The position numbers were made by a program, and so were the translations under genes. Positions 7,691 through 16,100 of a stretch of DNA of 64,000 nucleotides are shown here, piece by piece; within the stretch, counting starts at the first letter, position 1; the number at the start of each line of letters is the position of its first letter. The notes below the pieces were generated by a model that ran no database searches, was not told the origin of the DNA, and worked only from the letters and a program-made list of their open reading frames with translations. This DNA comes from Streptomyces althioticus (lineage in GTDB: Bacteria; Actinomycetota; Actinomycetes; Streptomycetales; Streptomycetaceae): the NCBI GenBank assembly GCA_014649355.1, contig BMSW01000005.1, positions 62,001 through 126,000 of the forward strand, in the 5' to 3' direction.

Positions 7691-9868
7691 TTGTCCGCCC
7701 GCGATCTCGCGTCCCCGCCGCGGCCGTCAGCAGACGGTGCCCCGTCCGTCCCCCGTACACGGGGCGACTCGCCCGCACCGCCGTCCGGCGGCGGGCCCGC
7801 CCCCGCCGCGGGCGGCGCCGGACTGAGGCTGGACATCCAGGGCCTGCGCGCCGTCGCGGTCACACTCGTGGTGGTCGCCCACGCGGGTGTGTCGTCCCTG
7901 GCCGGCGGCTTCGTCGGAGTGGACGTCTTCTTCGTCATCTCCGGCTTCCTCATCACCTCGCTGATGCTCCGCGAGTGGAAGCGCGAGGGCCGGATCTCGC
8001 TGGGCCGCTTCTACGCCCGCCGGGCCATGCGCCTGCTGCCCGCCTCCACGCTGGTCGTCATGGCGACGCTGGCCGGGTCGTGGCTGTTCCTGGGCCCGCT
8101 GCGGTTCGCCGACTACGCCAAGGACGCCATCGCCTCCGCCTGGTACGTCGTCAACTTCCGTCTGGCCGACACGGGCACCGACTACTTCAACACGGACGTG
8201 CCGCCCTCGCCGTTCCAGCACTTCTGGTCGCTGGCGGTGGAGGAGCAGTTCTACCTGATCTGGCCCGTCCTGCTGATCGTCGCGCTGAAGATCTTCCGGC
8301 GCCGCGCCCTGCTGGCGATCCCGCTGCTGGCCCTCGCCGCCGCGTCGTTCGCCGTGAACCTGCACCTCACCGAGACGTCCCCGTCCTGGGCCTACTTCGG
8401 TTCGCAGGGCCGCATCTGGGAGCTCGCGGTGGGCGCCCTGCTGGCCTTGGTGGCGCACCGGCTGAACGACATCCCGCGTCCGGTCGCCGCGGTCCTCAGC
8501 TGGGCCGGCCTGGCCGCCATCGCCTACGCGGCGGTGGCGTTCGACGACCACACGGTCTTCCCCGGCCACAACGCCGTGGTCCCGGTGCTCGGCGCGGCCG
8601 CCGTCCTGGCCGGCGGTGCGGCGGGCGGGCGGTACGGCGCGGGCCTGGTGCTGTCGCTGCGTCCCGCCGTGTGGGTCGGCGGCGTCTCCTACGCCTGGTA
8701 CCTGTGGCACTGGCCGCTCATCGTCATCGTGCCCGCGGCCGCCGGGTTCGGCGAGCACGAGGGCCCGCTGCGGCTGATCGCGGCCCTGGGCGGCCTGGTG
8801 CTGGCCTGGCTGACGCTGAAGCTGGTCGAGGACCCGATGCGGTTCCACCGGGCGTTCAAGGCGCACGCGGCCCGCGGCCTGTCGCTGGGCCTCGGTCTGT
8901 CGGCGGTCGCGGCGGTGGCCGCGCTGGTCGCCGCGCAGTTCCCGCCGAGCCTGTCCTCGGGCGGCGCGCAGCAGAACACCAAGGAGGCGATCGCCCAGGC
9001 TCCCGACCCGCAGGCGGCGCTGACCCGGCTGCTGCAGAACCCGGCGGACAAGATGCCGTCCAACCTCTCGCCGAGCGTGCACGACGTGGCGTACAAGCGG
9101 ACGGCGGTCTACAACGACGACTGCGCGCTGACCATGTCGGAGGAGAAGCAGACCGAGCCGTGTCTGTACGGCGACAAGGACGGCGACCGCAGCGTGGTGC
9201 TGTTCGGCGACTCGCACGTCGCGCAGTGGTTCCCGGCGTTCGACGCGATCGCCCGGGAGCACGGCTGGAAGCTGTACTCGTTCACCAAGAACGCCTGCAA
9301 GGTCGCCGACATCACCATCGCCTACAACAACGGTCCCTACTCCTCCTGCGACGACTGGCGTGAGGTGACCATCGACAAGATCCGCGCGATGGAACCCGAT
9401 CTGGTCGTCACCTCCAGCTCCAACTCGGCGAAGCTGTGGGGCGAGGGCGACACCGCCACCGAGTGGGGCGAGGGCCAGGCCGAGACGTACCGGATCCTCC
9501 AGCGGGGCCGTACCCGCGTGCTCACGCTGCTGGACAACCCCTGGCCGAAGAACAACTCGGTGGACTGCGCGGTCGCCAACCCGGACGACCTGTCCTCGTG
9601 CGCCAACAAGCTCTCCGAGTCCGACAAGCAGCCTTCGGTGACCAAGGCGATCCGCAAGGCGGCGGCCGCCGAGGACGTGACGGTCGTCGACCCGTCCCCC
9701 TGGGTCTGCGCCCCCTCCGGCAACTGCCCGGTCGTGGTCGGCAACACGCTGGTGTACCGGGACTACGGCCACCTGGCGGACGCCTACGTCGAGGCGCTGA
9801 CCCCGGTGGTGGAGGAGCGGCTGCTGCGGCTCTTCGGGGCGGACCTGAGCCGGACGCCCGGCAACTGA
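7691..9868 (+). CDS. Membrane O-acyltransferase with C-terminal SGNH domain (OafA type)
   Basis: A 725-aa protein. I start it at the TTG at 7691 because AAGGAG sits 10 nt upstream and the Pro-rich N-terminus leads straight into the acyltransferase-3 domain (LRLDIQGLRAVAVTLVVVAH). Residues ~45-390 have about ten membrane helices with FVGVDVFFVISGFLIT, characteristic of OafA/YrhL. Residues ~440-720 form an extracytoplasmic SGNH domain: block I GDSHVAQW near 505 and the catalytic Asp/His block DYGHLADAY near 690. The known family mechanism is that the membrane part moves an acyl group across the membrane and the SGNH domain places it on an extracellular glycan. The natural substrate may be the polymer made by the upstream genes; that is inference. 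Confidence 0.9.
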   Translation: MSARDLASPPRPSADGAPSVPRTRGDSPAPPSGGGPAPAAGGAGLRLDIQGLRAVAVTLVVVAHAGVSSLAGGFVGVDVFFVISGFLITSLMLREWKREGRISLGRFYARRAMRLLPASTLVVMATLAGSWLFLGPLRFADYAKDAIASAWYVVNFRLADTGTDYFNTDVPPSPFQHFWSLAVEEQFYLIWPVLLIVALKIFRRRALLAIPLLALAAASFAVNLHLTETSPSWAYFGSQGRIWELAVGALLALVAHRLNDIPRPVAAVLSWAGLAAIAYAAVAFDDHTVFPGHNAVVPVLGAAAVLAGGAAGGRYGAGLVLSLRPAVWVGGVSYAWYLWHWPLIVIVPAAAGFGEHEGPLRLIAALGGLVLAWLTLKLVEDPMRFHRAFKAHAARGLSLGLGLSAVAAVAALVAAQFPPSLSSGGAQQNTKEAIAQAPDPQAALTRLLQNPADKMPSNLSPSVHDVAYKRTAVYNDDCALTMSEEKQTEPCLYGDKDGDRSVVLFGDSHVAQWFPAFDAIAREHGWKLYSFTKNACKVADITIAYNNGPYSSCDDWREVTIDKIRAMEPDLVVTSSSNSAKLWGEGDTATEWGEGQAETYRILQRGRTRVLTLLDNPWPKNNSVDCAVANPDDLSSCANKLSESDKQPSVTKAIRKAAAAEDVTVVDPSPWVCAPSGNCPVVVGNTLVYRDYGHLADAYVEALTPVVEERLLRLFGADLSRTPGN

Positions 9869-9878
9869 GCCACGTCAC

Positions 9879-9922
9879 GCACGAGAAGGGCCCGTTCCGT
9901 TCGGAACGGGCCCTTCTCGTGC
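9879..9922. terminator. Bidirectional terminator between convergent genes
   Basis: Perfect 21-bp inverted repeat (9879-9899 and 9902-9922) with a TT centre. It lies between the acyltransferase stop and the obg stop and should serve both directions. Confidence 0.85.
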
Positions 9923-9970
9923 GTGCGGTGCGTGCGGTGCGCGCGTCGTGCGTGCGGTGCCCGGTGCGGA

Positions 9971-11416
9971 CTAGAACGGCTCGAAGCCGTCGAACTCCCG
10001 CTCGGCCTCGTCGCGCTGCGCGTCACGGTCGCGGCGGCGCTGGGCGGCCGGGCGGGGCGCCTCGAAGCGGTGGTCCTCACCGCGGCGGCCGAGCATCTCC
10101 GCGCCGGCGCTGACGGACGGCTCCCAGTCGAAGACCACGGCGTTGTCCTCGGGGCCGATGGCGACGGCGTCGCCGCCGCGGGCGCCCGCCTTCATCAGCT
10201 TCTCCTCGACGCCGAGGCGGTTGAGCCGGTCGGCGAGGTAGCCGACGGCCTCGTCGTTGTTGAAGTCGGTCTGGCGCACCCAGCGTTCGGGCTTCTCGCC
10301 GCGCACCCGGAACACCAGCTCGCCGCCGGCCTCCTCGCGGGTGACGGTGAAGCCCGTGTCGTCGACCGCCTTGGGACGGATGACGATGCGGGTCGCCTCC
10401 TCCTTCGGCCTGGCCTCGCGCGCCTTGCCCACCAGGTCGGCGAGCGCGAAGGACAGCTCGCGCAGACCGGTGTGGGCCACGGCGGACACCTCGAAGACGC
10501 GGTAGCCCCGCTCCTCCAGGTCCGGACGGACCATGTCGGCGAGGTCCTTGCCGTCGGGCACGTCGATCTTGTTGAGGACGACGAGCCGCGGCCGGTTGTC
10601 CAGGCCGCCGTACTGGCGCAGCTCCTCCTCGATGACGTCGAGGTCGGAGACGGGGTCGCGGTCGGACTCCAGGGTGGCGGTGTCCAGCACGTGCACCAGG
10701 ACGCTGCACCGCTCGACGTGGCGCAGGAACTCCAGGCCGAGGCCCTTGCCCTGGCTGGCGCCGGGGATCAGGCCGGGGACGTCGGCGATGGTGTAGACGG
10801 TCGAACCGGCGGTCACCACACCGAGGTTGGGCACCAGGGTGGTGAACGGGTAGTCGGCGATCTTCGGCTTGGCGGCGCTGAGCACGGAGATCAGGGACGA
10901 CTTGCCGGCGCTGGGGTAGCCCACGAGGGCCACGTCGGCGACGGTCTTCAGCTCCAGGACGACGTCGCGCAGGTCGCCCGGCTCGCCGAGCAGCGCGAAC
11001 CCGGGGGCCTTGCGGCGCGCCGAGGCGAGGGCGGCGTTGCCGAGCCCGCCGCGGCCGCCCTGGGCGGCGACGTAGGAGGTGCCGTGGCCGACGAGGTCGG
11101 CGAGGACGTTGCCCGCCTTGTCGAGCACCACGGTGCCGTCCGGCACGGGCAGGACCAGGTCCTGGCCGTCCTTGCCGGAGCGGTTGCCGCCCTCGCCGGG
11201 CTTGCCGTTGGTGGCCTTGCGGTGCGGCGAGTGGTGGTAGTCGAGCAGGGTGGTCACGGACTGGTCGACGGTGAGGATCACGTCGCCGCCCCGTCCGCCG
11301 TTGCCGCCGTCGGGTCCGCCGAGCGGCTTGAACTTCTCGCGATGGACGGAGGCACAGCCGTGACCTCCGTTACCCGCGGCGACATGCAGTTCGACGCGGT
11401 CCACGAAGGTGGTCAT
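9971..11416 (-). CDS. obg: GTPase Obg
   Basis: A 481-aa GTPase of the Obg/CgtA family, which acts on the large ribosomal subunit and links GTP or ppGpp level to growth; in Streptomyces it affects the onset of aerial growth. Residues 1-158 form the glycine-rich Obg fold ([18 protein letters not shown]). The G domain has [10 protein letters not shown] near 168 and LNKIDV near 279. The OCT domain spans about 350-430 and an acidic, His/Arg-mixed tail follows. It is the last gene of the rplU-rpmA-obg operon, separated from rpmA by 104 bp that contain a strong hairpin. Confidence 0.97.
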   Translation of the reverse strand: MTTFVDRVELHVAAGNGGHGCASVHREKFKPLGGPDGGNGGRGGDVILTVDQSVTTLLDYHHSPHRKATNGKPGEGGNRSGKDGQDLVLPVPDGTVVLDKAGNVLADLVGHGTSYVAAQGGRGGLGNAALASARRKAPGFALLGEPGDLRDVVLELKTVADVALVGYPSAGKSSLISVLSAAKPKIADYPFTTLVPNLGVVTAGSTVYTIADVPGLIPGASQGKGLGLEFLRHVERCSVLVHVLDTATLESDRDPVSDLDVIEEELRQYGGLDNRPRLVVLNKIDVPDGKDLADMVRPDLEERGYRVFEVSAVAHTGLRELSFALADLVGKAREARPKEEATRIVIRPKAVDDTGFTVTREEAGGELVFRVRGEKPERWVRQTDFNNDEAVGYLADRLNRLGVEEKLMKAGARGGDAVAIGPEDNAVVFDWEPSVSAGAEMLGRRGEDHRFEAPRPAAQRRRDRDAQRDEAEREFDGFEPF

Positions 11417-11461
11417 GGAATGTGCCTCCAGCTACTACGGGGTTGTGTCTCTTGGGTAACA

Positions 11462-11509
11462 CGCGAAAGGCGGACCCGCTTCCCGTCGGGAAGTGAGGTC
11501 CGCCTCGCG
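11462..11509 (-). terminator. Hairpin between rpmA and obg
   Basis: A long imperfect inverted repeat with one bulge and a GTC loop (outer arms CGCGA/TCGCG, main arms around AGGCGGACC). It follows rpmA by ~12 nt. It probably works as a partial terminator or RNA-processing site that makes more ribosomal-protein message than obg message. Confidence 0.7.
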
Positions 11510-11520
11510 AAAGTGTCCGA

Positions 11521-11775
11521 TCAGGCGACCGGAACGATGTTCACGACCTTACGGCCACGGTGGGTGCCGAACTGCACCGCACCGGCCTGCAGCGCGAACA
11601 GGGTGTCGTCGCCGCCACGGCCGACGCCGGCGCCCGGGTGGAAGTGGGTGCCGCGCTGGCGGACCAGGATCTCGCCCGCGTTCACGGCCTGACCGCCGAA
11701 GCGCTTCACGCCGAGGCGCTGAGCGTTGGAGTCACGACCGTTACGGGTGGACGATGCGCCCTTCTTGTGTGCCAT
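11521..11775 (-). CDS. rpmA: 50S ribosomal protein L27
   Basis: An 84-aa protein, normal length for L27, beginning [19 protein letters not shown] and continuing with the invariant [18 protein letters not shown] core. L27 contacts the peptidyl-transferase centre; the short N-terminus starting at Ala2 is the mature form and no Firmicutes-type cleaved extension is present. It lies 14 bp downstream of rplU in the usual bacterial order. Confidence 0.98.
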   Translation of the reverse strand: MAHKKGASSTRNGRDSNAQRLGVKRFGGQAVNAGEILVRQRGTHFHPGAGVGRGGDDTLFALQAGAVQFGTHRGRKVVNIVPVA

Positions 11776-11789
11776 CTCTCCTCAGTCCC

Positions 11790-12110
11790 TTACTTCGCAG
11801 CCGCGGGGATCTCAGTGACCTTGATCGCCGTGTACTGCTGGCGGTGGCCCTGACGACGGCGGTAGCCGGTCTTGTTCTTGTAGCGCAGAATGTCGATCTT
11901 CTGGCCCTTGTGGTGGTCCACGACCTCGGCCTGGACCTTGATCCCGGCCAGCACCCACGGGTCGCTGGTCACGGAGTCGCCGTCGACGACGAGCAGGGTC
12001 GAGAGCTCGACCGTGTCGCCGACCTTGGCGGTGGAAATCTTGTCAACCTCAACGATGTCGCCGACAGCAACCTTGTGCTGGCGACCACCGCTGCGCACGA
12101 TGGCGTACAC
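11790..12110 (-). CDS. rplU: 50S ribosomal protein L21
   Basis: A 106-aa protein ([18 protein letters not shown]), standard length for L21, ending in the conserved [17 protein letters not shown] block (here [16 protein letters not shown]). It starts at a GTG at 12110. It is the first gene of rplU-rpmA-obg. The 5' leader contains a stable stem-loop at 12154-12179 that may take part in ribosomal-protein feedback. Confidence 0.98.
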   Translation of the reverse strand: MYAIVRSGGRQHKVAVGDIVEVDKISTAKVGDTVELSTLLVVDGDSVTSDPWVLAGIKVQAEVVDHHKGQKIDILRYKNKTGYRRRQGHRQQYTAIKVTEIPAAAK

Positions 12111-12153
12111 GCGGATCTCACTCTCACTCGAAGAACGGCACCCCCGCAGGCCA

Positions 12154-12179
12154 GTCGCCCACGCACATACGCGGGCGAC
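12154..12179 (-). promoter_or_regulatory. Stem-loop in the rplU leader
   Basis: GTCGCCC/GGGCGAC arms extended to 10 bp with one mismatch, about 45 nt upstream of rplU. Ribosomal-protein operons often carry autoregulatory leaders; this one is a candidate only. Confidence 0.45.
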
Positions 12180-12275
12180 CTCTCCCGGTCGCGGCCCGCG
12201 TCCGGGAGGAAGAGGTTTACGGGGATGTGGCGGTCCCGATGGACACGCCGACGGTCAAGGTTACGGGGCCGGAGC

Positions 12276-12301
12276 CACGGGGGTCAAACCGGACCCCCGT
12301 G
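12276..12301 (-). terminator. Terminator of the nucleotidyltransferase gene
   Basis: Perfect 10-bp arms (12276-12285 and 12292-12301) with a 6-nt AAACCG loop, 13 nt past the stop at 12314. Confidence 0.75.
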
Positions 12302-12313
12302 CGCCCGCGCCGC

Positions 12314-13066
12314 TCAGCGACCGGCGACGATCTCCCGTCCGCGGGCGAGGTCGTCGTGGTTGTCGATCTCGACCCACCGGACGTCGCCGATCGGCGCCAC
12401 GTCGATCCGGAAGCCCCGGTTCACCAGCTCCTGGTAACCGTCCTCGTAGTACAGCTGCGGGTCCCGCTCGAAGGTCGCCTTCAGCGCGTCGGCCAGCGCC
12501 TCGGCGGCACCGCCCTCGATCAGGGTCACGCCGATGTACTCGCCCGTCGCCTCGGACGGGTCCATCAGCTTCGTGATGCGCCGCATGCCCTTCTCGGGGT
12601 CGACGACGACCTTCATCTCCTCGTCGGCGAGCTGCTTCACCGTGTCCAGCGCCAGGATGATCTGCTTGCCGTCACCCCGCGCGTCCAGCAGCGTCCGCTC
12701 CACCGACACCGGGTGCACCGTGTCGCCGTTGGCGAGGATCACACCGTCCTTCAGGGCGTCCCGCGCGCACCACAGCGAGTAGGCGTTGTTCCACTCCTCC
12801 GCCTTGTCGTTGTCGATGAGCGTCAGCTTCAGCCCGTACTTCGCCTCCAGCGCCGCCTGCCGCTCGTACACGGCCTCCTTGCGGTACCCGACCACGACAC
12901 CGACCTCGGACAGCCCGATCTCCGCGAAGTTGGCGAGCGTCAGGTCCAGGACCGTGGGCTCCCCTTCTATGCCCGCGGGCCCCACCGGCACCAGGGCCTT
13001 GGGCAGCGTGTCGGTGTACGGGCGCAGACGCCGGCCGGCGCCGGCCGCGAGCACGAGGCCTATCAT
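12314..13066 (-). CDS. Nucleotidyltransferase (sugar-phosphate or phosphocholine cytidylyltransferase type)
   Basis: A 250-aa protein. The ATG at 13066 is favoured by an upstream AAGGAG (10-nt spacing) and because the NTP-binding signature LVLAAGAGRRLRPYTDTLPK follows at once. Other landmarks are NGDTVHPVS near 110 and the VGVVVGYRKE strand. The NTP_transferase fold couples a phosphorylated sugar or polyol to CTP or UTP. Members of this subtype are often named phosphocholine cytidylyltransferase, and a CDP-activated product could feed the CDP-alcohol transferase at 6284-7273; that link is inference because the two genes are ~5 kb apart. It is a single gene bounded by terminators on both sides. 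Confidence 0.8.
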   Translation of the reverse strand: MIGLVLAAGAGRRLRPYTDTLPKALVPVGPAGIEGEPTVLDLTLANFAEIGLSEVGVVVGYRKEAVYERQAALEAKYGLKLTLIDNDKAEEWNNAYSLWCARDALKDGVILANGDTVHPVSVERTLLDARGDGKQIILALDTVKQLADEEMKVVVDPEKGMRRITKLMDPSEATGEYIGVTLIEGGAAEALADALKATFERDPQLYYEDGYQELVNRGFRIDVAPIGDVRWVEIDNHDDLARGREIVAGR

Positions 13067-13091
13067 CGCGGTCGTTCTCCTTCGGGGACTG

Positions 13092-13134
13092 AAAAAAAGC
13101 GTGTGGCCCTGCCCCGCAGGGGACAGGACCACAC
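13092..13134 (-). terminator. Rho-independent terminator of the RNase E/G gene
   Basis: A GC-rich hairpin (GTGTGGCCCTGCCCC paired with GGGGACAGGACCACAC, one bulge), then a run of seven T residues on the transcribed strand (13092-13098). It starts 15 nt after the stop. A true U-tract is uncommon in this genome, where most hairpins here lack one. Confidence 0.85.
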
Positions 13135-13148
13135 AGCGTAGACGCTGG

Positions 13149-16100
13149 TCAGCTCTCGTCGGCCGCGGCCGTGACGGAGGAGGGCGCCTGCTGCTCGGCA
13201 GCGGCCGTCTTCTTCGTCGTGGCCTTCTTCGCCGTCGACTTCTTGGCGGTGGTCTTCTTCGCCGCCGTCGTCGTCTTCTTGGCTGCCGTCTTCTTGGCCG
13301 TCGTCGTCTTCTTCGTGGCGGCCTTCTTCGCCGTGGCCTTCTTGGCCGTCTTGCGGGCGGCCTTCTTGGCCGGAGCGGCCTCCTCGGCGCCCCCGGCGCC
13401 CTCGACGGGCTCGGCGGCCTGAACGGCCTCCGGCTCGGCGGCGGGCTCCTCGTCGGGCTTCCGCTCGTCCGCCGGGGCGGACGGCAGGACCACGACGGCG
13501 GTGTCCTCGGACGCGGTCGAGGTGCTCGGCTTGCGCACCGCGCGACGCCGCGGACGGGCCGGGGCGGACGCCTCGAGCGCGGCGGCCTCGGGGGCGGCGG
13601 CCTCGGCCGGGGTCTCCTCGGCCTTCGGCGCCTCCTCCGCCTTCGCGGGCTCGGCCTTCGCGGACTCGGCGACGGTCACCACCGCGGCCTCGGCGCCCGC
13701 CGGGGAACCGGCCGGCGCGGTCGCCTTGCGGGTGGCGCGGCGGCGGGTACGGCCCTTGGGAGCGGCCTCCTTGGCCTGCGGCACCACGACGTCCTCGGCG
13801 GCGGCCGGCTCGGCCAGCGCCTCGGCGGCCGACTCGGGCTGCACGGGACGCCGCGCCTCCTCGGTGGCCGTCACGTCCTGCGCCGTGGGGACGGCCTGCG
13901 TCTCCTCGGCGGCGGGCGCCTCCTCGGCGCGCTCCTCGGCCTGCTTGCGGCCGCCCTTGGCGCTCTCACGCTGCGGGGAGCCCGCGGGCGCGGAGGCCCG
14001 ACGGCTCGCCCGGCGGCGCGTACGGCCCCGGGACGCGGCGGCCTCCGCCTCGGCGGCGCTGCTGTACAGCTCCTCGTCCGGCGTGAACTCGGGCGCCGGC
14101 AGCGCGGCCGGCTCGGCCACCTCGGCGGCGACCTCGGCCGGCGTCTCCGACTCGGCCTCGGCCTCCTGCTCGGGGGTCTCCACGGCGGCCTCGTGCTCGT
14201 GCGGCTGGTCCGCCGCGCCGGCCCGTGCGCGCTTGCGGCGCTTGCCACCGCCGGAGGAGGACGGCTGGTCGAGGTGGACGATGACACCGCGGCCGTTGCA
14301 GTGGACGCAGGTCTCGGAGAACGACTCCAGCAGGCCCTGGCCGACCCGCTTGCGGGTCATCTGCACCAGGCCCAGCGAGGTCACCTCGGCGACCTGGTGC
14401 TTGGTGCGGTCCCGGCCCAGGCACTCCAGCAGACGGCGCAGCACCAGGTCCCGGTTGGACTCCAGCACCATGTCGATGAAGTCGATGACGATGATGCCGC
14501 CGAGGTCGCGCAGCCGCAGCTGGCGCACGATCTCCTCGGCCGCCTCCAGGTTGTTCCTGGTGACCGTCTCCTCGAGGTTGCCGCCCTGACCGGTGAACTT
14601 GCCGGTGTTGACGTCGATGACGACCATCGCCTCGGTCCGGTCGATCACCAGCGAACCGCCGCTGGGCAGCCAGACCTTGCGGTCCAGCGCCTTGGCGAGC
14701 TGCTCGTCGATCCGGTACGTGGCGAAGACGTCGACCTCGCTGGTCCACCGCTGCAGACGCTCGGCCAGGTCGGGCGCGACGTGGGAGACGTAGCCGTGGA
14801 TGGTCTCCCAGGCCTCGTCACCGCTGACGATGACCTTGGAGAAGTCCTCGTTGAAGATGTCCCGGACGACACGGACGGTCATGTCCGGCTCGCCGTACAG
14901 CAGCGTCGGGGCGGTGCCGCCGTTCTTGGACTTCTTCTTGATCTCCTCCCACTGCGCCTGGAGACGCTCGACGTCACGGCGCAGCTCGTCCTCGCTCGCG
15001 CCCTCGGCGGCGGTGCGCACGATGACGCCCGCGTCCTCGGGGACGATCTTCTTGAGGATGGTCTTCAGCCGGGCCCGCTCGGTGTCGGGCAGCTTGCGGC
15101 TGATGCCGGTCATCGAGCCCTCGGGGACGTACACGAGGTAACGGCCCGGGAGGGAGACCTGGCTGGTGAGGCGGGCGCCCTTGTGGCCGATCGGGTCCTT
15201 GGTGACCTGGACCAGCACCGGCTGCCCGGACTTCAGCGCGGACTCGATGCGGCGCGGACCGCCGGACATGCCGAGCGCGTCGAAGTTGACCTCGCCGGCG
15301 TAGAGCACGGCGTTGCGGCCCTTGCCGATGTCGATGAAGGCGGCCTCCATCGACGGCAGCACGTTCTGCACCTTGCCCAGGTACACGTTGCCGACGTACG
15401 AGGTGGCCTGCTCCTTGTTGACGTAGTGCTCGACGAGCACGCCGTCCTCCAGGACGCCGATCTGCGTGCGGTCGCCGTGCTGGCGGACCACCATGACGCG
15501 CTCGACGGCCTCGCGGCGGGCGAGGAACTCGGCCTCGGTGATGATCGGCACGCGCCGGCGGCCCTGCTCGCGGCCCTCGCGGCGGCGCTGCTTCTTGGCC
15601 TCCAGACGGGTGGAGCCCTTGATGGACTGCACCTCGTCGGACGGCTCGGCCTTCGGGCGGGGCTCGCGGACCTTGACGACGGTGCGCTCGGGGTCGTCGG
15701 CGGACGGCTCGGGCTCACCGCCGCTGTCCCCGGCGCGGCGGCGACGGCGGCGACGGCGACGGCTGCTGCTGGAGCCGCCGTTGTCCTCGCGCTCGTCGCG
15801 CTCCTCGGCGTCCTCGTCGCTCTGCGCGTCGGTGTCCTCGGCGTCCTGCGCGGACTGCCCGGTTCCGGCCCGCTCGGCGTCCTCGGTGTCGCCGTCCTGC
15901 TGCTCGCCGCTGTCGGCGTCGGCGGAGTCGCCACGGCGACGGCGACGGCCGCCACGACGGCGACGGCGGCGCGAACCGGACGACTCGTGGTCGTCGTGGT
16001 CGTCGCCCTCGTCGTTGTCGCTCCGGTCCTCGGCCTGATCGGGTTCTTCCTCGGCGTCGGCCTCGGGAGCCTCCTCGGCGGCGGCCGGAGCGGCGGCCTC

